From assembly GCA_019096065.1 (NCBI GenBank), contig JAGUCH010000001.1, positions 1,054,001 to 1,118,000 of the forward strand: a DNA stretch of 64,000 nucleotides, read 5' to 3'. Position numbers and translations under genes: made by a program. Shown here piece after piece: positions 29,527 to 41,111 of this stretch. A model generated the notes under the pieces. It had not been told where the DNA came from and did no database searches. It saw only the letters and a list, made by a program, of their open reading frames with translations. Source of the stretch: Paracyclopina nana. Its lineage: Eukaryota; Arthropoda; Copepoda; Cyclopoida; Cyclopettidae. The stretch's first letter is position 1, and every line of letters begins with the position of its first letter.

Positions 29527-32500
29527 ATGGCCTCTGACCAAAGGCTTCTCCTACGAGGTAATATTCACCTTTAAAATCATAAGTTTTTGGATACATTTTG
29601 TGCTCTAGGCCTGCTCCTGTATTTGGCTGTATTATGGCAATCCGTGAGCTGTATTACGTATTTGGACAAGTGCTATTGCCCAGGCAAAGATCCCTATCTA
29701 AATCGAGATGCTCAGCTCAGAAATGCAATGTATCAGCTCAAAACGACTTATACAAGTGACAACCTGAAAATCTACTACAGACCAGGTAACTACACTTGAA
29801 TACAATGAATACAATTGGAGTTTTTTCTTGATAGTCTTGGCCAAGCCTGGAGTGCCTTCAGTGATGACTTTGGAACTCATGTTTCCTGACTTGAGCTATG
29901 AGGAATTGGCAGATTTGGGCCTGCCAGAATATTTGGCATTGTTGGATGCAAAAGCTGCTGCTGTGGATGAACGAAATACAGCTCTTAATGAATCAGCTAC
30001 ACTAAGAACAACTACAACTACTACTACAACAACTACAACCACGACTACAACTACTACGACTTCAACTACAGCTGCACCTACAACACCAGCACCTGGAGCA
30101 CCTACAACAGGTGCACCTACAACTGCTGCACCTACAACTGCAGCACCTACTACAGCTGCACCTACCACTTTGGCTCCAAGTGGGAAAAAGAAACGTAGTG
30201 TGGTTCCAGGAGAAAGGGAGAAAAGGCAGACCACATTGACCGAGTTGTATGATGCAATGTTGCTGCCAGAATACGTCGTCAAAGGAATTCATCCAGTCGG
30301 TGGCAAAATTCAAAACGCCAAGCTCTGCAATTGTGGCGTTCCGACTGGAAAGCTCCGAAAGGAGCTGAAATTGTATTTGGCATGGGAGGAGGACATGTGG
30401 GACCCTGCAACGAGCAACTTTAAAGCTGTGAAGGCAGCCGTTGAAAAACAGGTTGAATTGCCATAAAGCCTATTCAGGAAAGAGCTGACAACATGAGTAA
30501 TCATTCCTTTTCATCAACTGGTGAATTAATCCTGCCTAAAAAGAGTTTGAGAATAAGTTCGCGTTTTATTGTAGCGATTATTCACCTTGAAACTCTGGAT
30601 TCACATCCAAGTTGTAACAAATCTCGAGCAAGATAAGTTAAGGAGTCTGTTCGAGTTGCGTGAAAATGACAAGTGAAATGTTCCGAAGGAGCTTGATGAT
30701 GTGTTGTCATTTCTTTGCTTGCTGGCAAAGAATACATATTTCGTCAATCGTAAACTATCCTATTTTTCAGTGCAATAAAGGATACTCAGCAAGTGATTCG
30801 TTGCTGAGTGATGGATATGCTGACACCACTGTGCTTGCTATACGGCTAGAGTCCAAGGGAACTGTGGCTACTGCAGCAAAAAGGAGGAAAAGGCAGCTAC
30901 AGTCGAATGAAACTGTATCCGATACAACCGATACTCCCACTACAACTACATTGAGCACAACTGTAACAACAACAACGACCACCACAACCACCACAAAACC
31001 AGTACGTGAGAACAAAGGGAAGTATTTCTTTTCTGCCTCACTTTCCTAATTTCAGCCAGTGGACCTGGTTGTGATAGAGACAGAGATCTCCTTTGGTGGG
31101 GATAAACCAGTTGCCCCACCAAAGGCCTTTGTGGACTCACTCATGGGTCAATTGAAAGGCAGCCTTGGCTTTTCAGCTGCTCTACCTTCCACAGGTGATT
31201 AGTTTTGATAATACAGCTAAATACAAACTGACACATCAATTGTTTCAGCTGCATTTTGCAAGTTTGAAGACCTGAGCACAATCAATCCACCTGGCTTTTT
31301 GCAACCCAATATCAAAGCTGGGGATGTAATTGCTGCTGGCCAACATGTATCTTACACTTGTGCTGAAGACTACAAAATGCTCCCATTTGTAGTGGACACA
31401 GACTCCAATTTTGCCCTGGAAGTCTACTGTGTGGATGGCAAATTTTTGATGCCCAACTGGCCAGCTGAATGTGAGGATGAAATTGTGTGTGATTCCTCAG
31501 TGTATTTGCCTGAGCCACCAGCCACAGCTGATATCAAGCTAGTTAGAGCTGACAACAGGACCAAATACAGATCAGGAGAGCAAGTGTATTTTGTCTGTGA
31601 AGATCCCACTGCTGTAATTGATGATGGGTCTGGGTCCAACATGTTTGGTGTCACTTGTCCCATTGGGCTGGTTGATGCAGCAGATCAATTGAATTTCCCG
31701 CAAAATGTTGTCTGGCCTAAATGTATTATTGAGCCTACCTGCCAACAACTGCCAGTGCCCAGTGCTGAGTCCCTGCTTGAAAAGACCACAGTGGATAACT
31801 CTGTGAAAATTGGAGAATACATTGAGTATGGATGTATCAGCAGAGCTGATTTCTTCGAAACCCCTCAGGTACGCAAGTTTAAAAGTTGTAAGAAAGCAAA
31901 GAATTGACAATACATCCATAAGCTTTTGTGGTACATTCCACTCTTGCTTTTCACTCAACTTTGTTAAATTACGCAACTTATGTTGTCCAAGATTTGTTGC
32001 AACCAATCTGGTGCACCAATGAATTCCCCATTAACGAACTTAATTCAATTTTACAAACCAAAAATGACGTGAAAGCTTTTTAAAGAAGAGTCCTACATAA
32101 ACTTCAAATCAGAATGGGTGTCAGTTCTTTGGTTTTAGGCTTTTGGCACTAATTAATGAATTCTTTACAGGGAGCCACGATTAAACTACTTTGTGACAAC
32201 CCTGACTACCCTGCTTACAAAGGCAAAACTGTGATCAAAACACCCAATCCATGGCCTAAATGTGAAAAATTGCCTTGTCAGTGCCTGGCTGCAAATGGTC
32301 TGAGTGTCAATGATACACTGAACATTTTGAAAAAATCTTGTGTATCCATTGACTCTGTCAATCAGTTTTACAGTGTGCCCACAGCCATGAATTACACGAT
32401 TCCAAGACGATACAATTGCGGTACATACAAGCCCAAAAATCCTCTACGTGAAAACCAGTGCACCTGTCCTGAAATGGGAACACGTAATACATCCTACACT

Positions 32501-35500
32501 TGTGTAATGCACTTTTTAAAAATGGCCCTCTTTTAAACAGCTATTGCTTATGTGAATGAGGTGCAAATACTGGATTTCACCTGGTTTGACAAGCTCAGTG
32601 ATACTGCCACGTCTATGTATTACAAGAGGAAGGAAATAGCTGAAGCTGAGGTGAATACATAAAATACATTTGAAGAGACTTTTCATAGCATTCCTATTTT
32701 AGATGGACAAGTTTTACTTGAATCAAAAATGGATGCGGGACAATGGATACATTCGCTCAATTGTGTACAGATTTCGCCAAGGGAATGCCAATCCAAAGCA
32801 AGAGGGCACGTATTATGTGAGAGCCACGGTGGAGCACCTTTTCCGCAATGACTCCAAAATCGACTTTGAAGAGTTCAAGGCTTACCATGCTGCGCTGCTT
32901 ACACAAACGCAGGGCATATTTTCCGATACATTTTCAGTTGTACCCACCTCCTTAGTGGAATGTAAGCCAACTCATTACATAGATCAAATATCTGATGTTA
33001 ATACAACAATGCTTAAAAAAGACCGAATTTTTAAAAAACCTAAAAACAAAATCCAGAAACTCAATAGCAATATGAAGCTTTGAAGCTTACACCAGCTTGT
33101 AAAATTAATGTAAAAAACGAAAAAAGCTCGTAACGCTGAAAGTTCAGTTTTCTATTTTTTCTAAAATAAAAAGTTAGGTGTCCGAGGCGGATTACGGTGC
33201 TTTGCCGCCTCGGATAATTTGAGCAAAAGATTAGCAGTATTCTAAAACGGAGTAATCACTGTGGGGCATTTTGGGCCAAAAAGTCAATCCAAAAAAGGAA
33301 AACTCAGGCTTTTTCCGAGAAAAAATGACTTTCTCTCTTCTTTTTTCTCGCAGTAAACAACACTTGCTCTGAGGAATCGATGGCTCGCCTGATTAAGCCG
33401 CAATACATCGTGACAGGCGACGAAGAGCCCGTAATTGTGGGGGAATTTATCGAAGTGCGCTGCGCTCGTGACATTCAGCTCTTTACGCAAGACATTTGGG
33501 ATGAGAATGCGACTGACAATGTGCTCCGAGTGAAGTGTCGACCCGACAAAAAATTCGATGCTCCAGCCTCGAACGATTTGCCCGAGTGTTTGGCGCAATG
33601 CGCGGCCGACAAGCCGAAACCGCCCAGCCCTGACTTCAATATTGTATTGGATACAGCCAAAACTTCGCCGGACAAAAAACTGTGGGAACGAGAGGAGCTC
33701 TGGTAAATGCTATGCTTAAACTTTTTACATAGCCGCGTGTTTGCCATGGATGAATTGAGGAATACAGTGCATTGGATTTTAGATAGGTGTCCATGAATTT
33801 ATTGTTTACTTGGGTTATTCGAGTAGCAGTATTTTTCATTGTTACCTCGCTACGCTCGGACGAAAAATAGTTGTTCGGCTCCTAACTTTTTCCGACTTCC
33901 ACCTCTCAATGAATTTTCTTTTACAATTTATCTAGTAATGTATTCGTATTTTTTCAGGTATAAATGTACCAGATCGAGCGATGGAATTGCCATTTTGGTC
34001 AATGGCACCTACGAGGGCAGTGATAGTCGGAGTATCATGTATACTTGCAAGGGAGATGGAGTTTATAGCATGGCAGCAGGGAAATTTCCAAAATGTGTGC
34101 CGAGACGTATGTATTTGCTGTATTTCCTTATATTGAGCGAGCGGAGCGAGTCGAGCCGCCGAAGGGTGTAAAGTCGAGCGAAGCGTATTTGTAAAATAAT
34201 CAACGCATGTTTTATTTTTTTTTATTCTATTTCATAGTAATCTAAGGCAAAAAAAAATGCGGGAAAGTCACATCTATTCATTAATTTATAGCTACTTATG
34301 AATTTTTTAATCCGCTCGAATTATCCCCGCCTCGGACGCCTAAATTAGTTTGGATACATAATTTTGAATCGAGTCCTTTTCAGCTAAGAGGTGCCAGTGT
34401 TTGGGTGAATTCAAGTCGGCCAATTACTCAAAAGTGGCGCTGGACATGTATTGTCGAAATGACACGTATACAGTGATGAAAAGTATCGTGCGAGACAGCT
34501 CGAATAACCAGGTATTGCAAATCGTCCCGAACAAAACGAGATGTGGCTCCGAGGATCCCGTGGAGATGAACGTGACCAATCGATGCTATTGTTGGACCAA
34601 GGACAACAGAGGAGCCAGTAACATCAACTATAGAGTCTGGTCGCGAAAAAATGAACCAAATTCAAATTTAATACTAATTTAGTATTCCATTTTCGGTCTG
34701 ACATTTTTTTGGGATCAGACTCCACGAGATTTGAGAATACGTGATGATGAAATGTATTCCTTACAGAAACTGGATCCTGGATTACATACGAGATTTTCAA
34801 TATTCCGTGGCGTGACGAACTCGCTGATTTCTCCTCGCAAACCTTCAAAAATGCCAAATACATCGTGGAACGAGCTGTATTCCGCCCAAAATGTATTAGA
34901 AGCATTTGCCTCCAATTCCTCATTTTTTCAGATGGATTTGGCGTTCATAGAGGAGAAGCTCATATTCGGTGGAGGATACGTGCGAACGATTGTAATGAGA
35001 TTCTTCAAAGGGAGCACCATTTTAAACCCCAAATGGCTCGAGCTGATTGACATTGCTGCCAATGTGACTGGCAACAATGGCACCAATGTCACCAGCTTGG
35101 ATGATTTTCCTGATGGCATTCTTCCTGGGGAGCCAATTATCGCCCTATTAGAGCCTGCTTTCGAGCCAGGCAAACGAGGCATTTCAGCCACTTCTTACTA
35201 CAGCACAATGGTTGAGGTAAGCCAAATTCTTCTCTGTTTGTGGCCACGGCTTTCTAAATTATTCAATCGCAGGTTGAGGTTCAATTTTTGGAGTCTGTGG
35301 GAACCTTCTTCAAGGATCTGACCATGGAAACTGTATTCTTCAATGATTGGGTCGATGATACACTGTGGGTCAATGAAAAGTGCTTTGAAGGAGCTTTCTC
35401 CAAATGTAACTTCAACAGTGAGTATATCTATCAAAGCCTAGCAGCAAAGAGCGTACAGTCAATAAGCTTTTTTTTATTAATTCAATGATTGACACACTGA

Positions 35501-36899
35501 AACATTTTTCCGAGCGTAGAAAGAAAATCATGTAATTGTAATAGCTCAATTAAGTGCTTTACGATGATTTGGTTATGATTATTTGTCATGTGAGTTGAGA
35601 TAAATCTTGAGCAAAATAAGTTGCGGAGTCTGTTGAGGTTGCGTGATTTCTACAAGCGAAATGTTCCTAACGAGCTTGACTGTGTTTTGTTAGTTCTTCG
35701 CTCGCAACTTAACTAAAATGTACTAATCTTACCTACAGGCATGAGGAGGTGTGAGAACAGTGCAGTCTCCGTTATTTTTGGCTTTTCCTTGACTCATGGC
35801 AATTTTGAGGCTGACGGCACTGAAAAGGATGCAGTTCCTGTGGGCTCCACAATCAACTTATTTTGCAACGTGGATTACAAGCGGATTGTCACCGACAAAT
35901 GGGACCAGGATCCAAATGACCACCTCATCACAGCTCTGTGCCAGCCTGACACCAATTTCCAGCTGTATGTCAATGACTTTCCTGAATGCTTGGCTTGGTG
36001 TCCAGCTGAGAAGGCTGTGCCACCAGATGACACTGGCCTGATTATTGAGCCCTCCCACAATAACACGAGAGAATACTGGGAAGGTGAAGAGCTCACTTAC
36101 ATCTGCTTGGATCCAGCTTTGGGCATTGATGCCTCGGATGCCAACTTCAAGACCTACAAATGCAAAAAGGACATTCCCTTTGGAAGATATACCACTCCAA
36201 GGGAGGATTATAATGAAACTTGGCCAATTTGCCAAAAGAGAACGACCACAGTGAAACCACGTGAGATTTACGAGGCATTTAAAAAGAGATTTCTTCTTCA
36301 CTACTATATTATAGCTATTAAACTGGGGCTCAAAAATATCCTCAAACTCTACGGCAAGACTCTCACTGAGAACAAAACGGCTGAGCTCTACTTGATAAAT
36401 CGAGATTCCGGAGATCCTGATTACCTGACAACAGTCATGATTCCAGTGTTCTTACGTAAGCTCCTCTCGCTCTAATTTTGAAATACTAGCATGTATTGCT
36501 TCAGGCTAAAAGCAAAGAACTGGCAACCACTCGGATTTGTTATCGAAACCTTTTTTTGAGTAATATTGTTCATCCGCTGAAAAGTTACATGCCTGTAATG
36601 GGGAAAGTTCCAATTAGGGCTAAAGTTAATATTCCGATATTCTTGGAAGCCGTAATTGACAAATTGTTTGGGACAAATATGAAGCAAAGTAATTTGCAAA
36701 GTCTGATGAAGTTGCGTGATTAGAACAAGTGAAATGTACAAATGAAGCTTGAGAGTGCATTGTCAGTTCTTTGCTCGTACGGATTATTATTACGTGTCTA
36801 TTTTTAGTGCTGTTTTTGATTACGATGGCCTGCTTGTGTTGCACGAGGAACGACAATCCGCTTTGCAGATTCTGCTCAAGGAACTACAAGTCCATCTAA
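29527..36899 (+). CDS. Large mucin- and sushi-like type I membrane protein
   Basis: About 17 exons and roughly 1,500 residues. Exons read as 29527-29557, 29609-29785, 29835-30451, 30771-31001, 31056-31194, 31249-31868, 32171-32501, 32541-32650, 32703-32961, 33354-33702, 33958-34106, 34384 to about 34640, 34767-34892, 34932-35216, 35273-35417, 35739-36455 and 36808-36899. A signal peptide (LLLYLAVLWQSVSC) spans exons 1-2. Exon 3 holds a long Thr run with APTT repeats (mucin-like) and a furin-type site (GEREKRQ). Exon 4 has a second dibasic site (AKRRKRQ) and another Thr run. Cys-rich sushi/CCP-like units follow (VSYTCAEDYKML, VYFVCEDPTAV, LTYICLDPAL), with related units recurring after 33354 and 35739. 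The last exon gives a membrane segment (VFLLLFLITMACLCC) and a Cys-rich tail. No named family is recognised. The 34640 donor is uncertain, and an extra intron at 36259-36314 is possible. Five introns, including those after exons 3, 6, 15 and 16, are expanded by repeats. Confidence 0.72.
30465..30726. mobile_element. MITE-like inverted-repeat element in intron
   Basis: The left end is AAAGCC...GAAAGAGCTGACAAC. The right end has the family's internal block (GTTGCGTGAAAATGACAAG, GAAATGTTCC) and then a mutated GTTGTCATTTCTTTGC. It fills most of the 319-bp intron after exon 3 of the sushi-like gene. Confidence 0.65.
31889..32144. mobile_element. MITE-like inverted-repeat element in intron
   Basis: Left end AAGCAAAGAATTGACAA, right end TGTCAGTTCTTTGGTTTTAGGCTTTT. 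The internal TTTCACTCAAC and GTTGCAACC blocks match the family. It occupies the intron 31869-32170; without it a 50-bp intron remains. Confidence 0.65.
35433..35707. mobile_element. MITE-like inverted-repeat element in intron
   Basis: Left end AAAGCCTAGCAGCAAAGAGC. Toward the right are TTGAGCAAAATAAGTTGCGG, GGTTGCGTGA and GAAATGTTCC, then a mutated end (TTAGTTCTTCGCTCG). It sits in intron 35418-35738 of the sushi-like gene. Confidence 0.65.
36503..36780. mobile_element. MITE-like inverted-repeat element in intron
   Basis: Left end AGGCTAAAAGCAAAGAACTG, right end GAAGCTTGAGAGTGCATTGT then CAGTTCTTTGCTCG. The internal GTTGCGTGATTAGAACAAG block matches the family. It sits in the last intron (36456-36807) of the sushi-like gene. 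Confidence 0.65.
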
Positions 36900-37415
36900 T
36901 CCAAAGACCAGGCACTAAGATATTAATGTATCATAGCTATTTTGACCAAGACAGAAGATGAAATATACTGCATAAAAAATGTAATGACTGCCCTGGTAAT
37001 TGGTTGACTTTTTCAAGTGTTCTCTAGTGTACTCACTGTCATACACATGTATTATGCATCACAAAACTGTCCATAAGTGGATTTTTTTAAGTTCTCAGAA
37101 CACAAGTGCACAGTGGCCACCAAAAATGAAATGATGCACTGATTTCCAATAGAAGTGGGAAAGCCCAGCAAGAGAGGCCATTTTTGACTTCAAAGGGGCT
37201 TTTCAAGGGGTTTCCCTCAGAGTGTCTGACAATGAGAAAATTAGGTTGGAACTGCTGTTGAAGCTCACATGCATCATCAGTGACTACAGCAACAAAAGCA
37301 AAGACATCAAAACAGTGTGAAACTTTTATGAGGACATATCTACTTTGGTACCTTCCTCTAGAGACAATTAACTCTTGTTGCTCCATCTCAAGTCAATTAT
37401 TAAGTGAAGGCAGTG

Positions 37416-37423
37416 TATAAAAG
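37416..37423 (+). promoter_or_regulatory. TATA box (TATAAAAG)
   Basis: A consensus TATAAAAG lies 53 bp before the ATG at 37469. An initiator-like CCAGCATCAG is about 27 bp further on. It is the likely core promoter of the DUF4789-type gene. Confidence 0.6.
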
Positions 37424-37468
37424 GGCAAACAGCTTGCCAATCCAGCATCAGAGCTCTTTTGGACACTC

Positions 37469-40055
37469 ATGCAGCCAATGGCATCTTTTCTGCCAGGAAA
37501 ATTTGCTGTCTTGGCTCTCACCCTCCTTACTTTGTCCCAATTTGGGTTGGTGGCTTCAAGACACAACAACAATGGAGCATTCAGCTTTGATTTTGGTTTT
37601 CAGCAGCCCCAACAGCAGCAAACTCAATTCCAACCAAGGAAAATGTGCCCTCCTGGGCAAATCATGGTGAGCAAGCCAGAAGGATTAGTCTGCATGCGTG
37701 ACATGAAATACCTATGGATGGGACAACAAGATCTCTCAGGTACATCCTAAAAATTGTAATCATTATTTAGTGTTACGCACAAAGAACTGACAACTCACTT
37801 TCAAGCTTTTTCGGGACATTTCACTTGTGCTCTTCACACAACTTGAACATAACCCGCTAATTACTTTTTGATAGATTTCTTGCAACTCACAACGATGACA
37901 AAGCTTATCGAGACACATTGTAATCATTTTTAAGCCGAAAAAGAAAATTGAGTTGGAAAGCCTAAGGAATTAAGGAGTTGATTTCAAATTTTAAGGGTTT
38001 TAATGAATCCGATTCTAAAATATCATTTAATAAAGTTGTGATTCCGGATGCGTCTGAGGCCTTCACTCCGGAAGAGGAGCAATGCTTCAACCAAAGGAAA
38101 ATCTTCTGGCCTCAAGATGGCGAATGCTACGCTTTGCTTCAACAAGGCCCCTGTGGAAATGGAGAATGGCTGGTTGCCACAGAAGCCTCCAAATGGGGCA
38201 AAAGGGAAATATCTGTCAGCTGCAAAAAGAGGAAATGTCCTTGTCTCGCACACGATCCGGATTTCTGCGAAGTTCAAATAAGAGAAACATGGCCTAATCC
38301 CAATTGTCGCAATTGCGTCACAGCCTTGGCAGCTGAGCAGGACGGAATTTGCGGCCAAGGGGAGCAACTGCTGACGACTCCATTCGGATTTGGCATTTGT
38401 GGGTGTCGACTCAAGCCCAAACTGCATGTGGCCGTCGAGGGCACTTGCTACCCTTTGCATGAGCAGGGGCCTTGCAGGGACAACGAGACCCTGCATTGGG
38501 ACCCTAAAAGCAACGAGCCCGCATGCGTGCCCACAGTTTGCCCAAATGGATACGTTTTGGCCATCGAGGATGGTCGATGTCATGTCATCAACACCCAAGG
38601 TACGTATATTTTATTTTATATGATGGAAAGCAATTTTCGCATGTATAATTCAGTTTACCAATTCGTCTCAGTTCATATTACTATACATATATAAAAGCTC
38701 TGACGTTTAACTTTATCAAGTGACACGCATTATAAAGTATTTTATAAGGTGTGTTGCTCCTCTGTTTGACCAGAGACCATGATATTGTCCAAGAAGTAAA
38801 TCCCATGTTAGAAAAAAGGAGAAAAAATGCCGAGTATGGGGATCGAACCCTGATCATCTAGATTAGGAGTCCAACGCTCTACTGACTGAGCTACCAATAC
38901 AGACAGAATAATTAATGTCAGAATTCCTTCTTATTCTTATTCTCAGCTGAGCTAAGCTTAGTAGAACAGTAGAGCCTTTTCAGAGGTACCAGACAAAACT
39001 TAATCTAACACATCTTTTAGCCCCCAAAAATGCCAAATTCTAAATGCACAATTTTTTAATTGATTGATTAACGCTTTCTGTTACTCTTGCACTATTGAGG
39101 TCCTCTTTACACTAGCCTTCTTGTAATTGTTCAGGTGCTGAGTCATGATCGCCTGGTCTGGTAACATCATTAACATTTGTAAATTAGTTTCCATCATATG
39201 ATATCGTCTATATATGTATACAAATTATAAAACAGGCTTACAAAACATCTGAGCTCATTTTGCAAAGTAAAAATCTCGTGGCATTACTTGGCTCTCGCAA
39301 GCTCGAGCCCGCAAAAATGCCACTCGATTTCTACTTTACAAAATTTGCTCAGCTATTTTATTAGCTTGTTTTATAAATTGTTTACATATATAAATAGATA
39401 GTAGGAGCTTATAACTGACAACGCGCTATCAAGCTTCATCGGAACATTTCACTTGTGCTTTTCACTCAACCTCAACAGAGACTGCAAATTAATTTGCTCA
39501 AGATTTGTCACAACTGGTATGTGAAAAAATGATTGCTTGGCGTAACGAAACATTAACTACGCTTCCTAGACCCGTTAAAGTAGTGGAAATAATTTACCAG
39601 TTGATGGAAAAGCTTAAGCGATAATAAGGGCAATTACGAGTGTGTGTCAGCTCTTTGCTTCCAGGCTTTGGGTAGAATTTTTCAGCCTAATTTGTTTAGG
39701 GCCCTGCGAGCATCCAGGTGATGTCTACGAGATAGATGAAGTTAGCAAGCAAGTGAAATGTCACCCTCGGAATCATCATCAAGTCAAGAGGATATTTGAT
39801 GTGCTGCCCTCCAATTTGAGGAGAGCTGAGGGCCAAGTTGGATTCGAGGCCAACATGTTGATGTGTGGCAGTTTGACGAGTGGTGGAGGCAAATGCATTT
39901 CTGGAGGATCCGGACGTAACCAGTTGTCCACCATAGCTGATCCACGAATGGGGAAAAGATATGGGAAACGCTACTACAGCAATATTAGCCAATCCGGACA
40001 AAGCCAAGAGAAAGCTCTCGAATTTGTCCAGTGGATCAGGGAGTTCTTGAACTGA
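37469..40055 (+). CDS. DUF4789-type secreted cysteine-rich protein
   Basis: Three exons: 37469-37739, about 38036-38599 and 39700-40055. The start has a signal peptide (FAVLALTLLTLSQFGLVAS). A Gln-rich linker leads into Cys-rich units of the arthropod DUF4789 type. Each unit carries a QGPC tetrapeptide preceded by CY.L: CYALLQQGPCGNGEW in the middle, CYPLHEQGPCRDNETL later, and a third QGPC reassembled across the exon 2/exon 3 junction. The C-terminal exon is basic and Gly/Ser-rich (MGKRYGKRYYSN) and ends in EFVQWIREFLN. Function is unknown; the family is secreted and arthropod-restricted as far as I recall. The exon 2 acceptor is weak and may be misplaced. Both introns contain inverted-repeat elements, and intron 2 also holds a tRNA-like sequence. 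Confidence 0.75.
37776..37895. mobile_element. Partial MITE-like element (left half)
   Basis: CAAAGAACTGACAACTCACT, then CGGGACATTTCACTTGTGC and CACACAACTTG, match the left half of the family. No right end is evident. It lies in intron 1 of the DUF4789-type gene. Confidence 0.55.
38830..38903 (-). pseudogene. tRNA-like sequence, possible anticodon CCT, with intact pol III boxes
   Basis: On the minus strand, TAGCTCAGTCAGTAGAGC fits an A box and D arm, an anticodon-type stem encloses CTCCTAA (anticodon CCT, arginine), and GGTTCGATCCC is a B box. The acceptor arm (5' GTATTGG against 3' CTCGGCA) does not pair and the T stem is poor. I read it as a tRNA pseudogene or tRNA-derived SINE head rather than a working tRNA. 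It lies in intron 2 of the DUF4789-type gene. Confidence 0.5.
39410..39670. mobile_element. MITE-like inverted-repeat element in intron
   Basis: The left half (AACTGACAACGCGCTATCAA, GGAACATTTCACTTGTGC, CTCAACCTCAACAGAGACTG) and the right end (TGTCAGCTCTTTGCTTCCAG then GCTTTG) are both visible. It sits just before the acceptor of the last exon of the DUF4789-type gene. Confidence 0.7.
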
Positions 40056-41111
40056 AAAAACCAGTCATTTTAATTTTCTTTGAGGCATGGGCAATTTTGG
40101 ACACTGAATAACTACTAACAATAAATGATGATAGACAACCAGATCAGTATATAGAGCTTGTATTTTCGACTTCATTTTGTCTATGTACAATTGTGGTAAG
40201 CAAGTGAGACAAACAATGATCACTATTCTAGACATTTCATTTGATGAAATTTTTTGCTGTTGTATAGAAGTTATTATTATGAGAAAAGGAGGGAATGAGA
40301 ACAAATGTCTTGTAGTCGAGTGGTTTGCCTTCACATTTAGGCACGTTCAAATTTGATTCCTTTTAATTTCACATTGAGGCAAAACGTGCAGTAATTGAAT
40401 TTTCCGTCAAAATATATTCCTTGTTATCATCATGAGATTGCAGTTGGGCATTTTCCGAAAGATTGCGGCTCTTTTGAAGAGATTGAGAGAGAGAGAAGAA
40501 AATATGTGTTATTTTTTTTAGCTGAATAACGTTTTGAGGTAGCTATAATTTTTTAGCAGTTAGAAAAACACTTTGCTTTGCAGAATTTCGGTGCGAAATA
40601 TGTACACACTCAGTCTTGTAATAATTGTTTAAGCATATAATTAATAATACAGTAATTGTTGAAGCCACATAATTAGCAGATTGGGTGTGTGTGTCAGGAG
40701 ATGCCCAAAATAGAAGCAGTATTCTCTTTTAACATCAGGTACGAAAAAACACTTTTTTCTTCTTCTTTGCAAGCTAAAAAGCCAATTGAGTCGTGTATTA
40801 TTATAAGGCAATCTCCAGTCTTGTTCAGTTACAATAATCTTGTTTGTCTTCAATTTGAGAAATGCACACATCCAAAAATTTGATTTTCTCCACGTCAACA
40901 AATCATATATAGTATAATATCTAATCTAGTATATATCAGTAATAATTAATAGTTTCGATGATAATAGCCACAAGAAAAAACTGTTCATTATAATGTTTCC
41001 AATGCCGATCCAGTGGTGAAATTGCACAGTATGTTTAAAGTACTTCAAATATAGCATGTATATAGATAGAAATTCAGAAAGACATCCTCTCACAACTCAA
41101 AATTAACCAGT
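40056..41111. other. Intergenic, nothing recognised
   Basis: AT-rich sequence between the convergent DUF4789-type and Blimp-1 genes. A short GA-repeat lies near 40485-40500. No coding exon or RNA gene is apparent. Confidence 0.5.

Noticed and set aside
29896-30282. Minus-strand Val-rich frame
   Set aside because: It is the antisense of the Thr-encoding ACA/ACT microsatellite in the mucin stretch.
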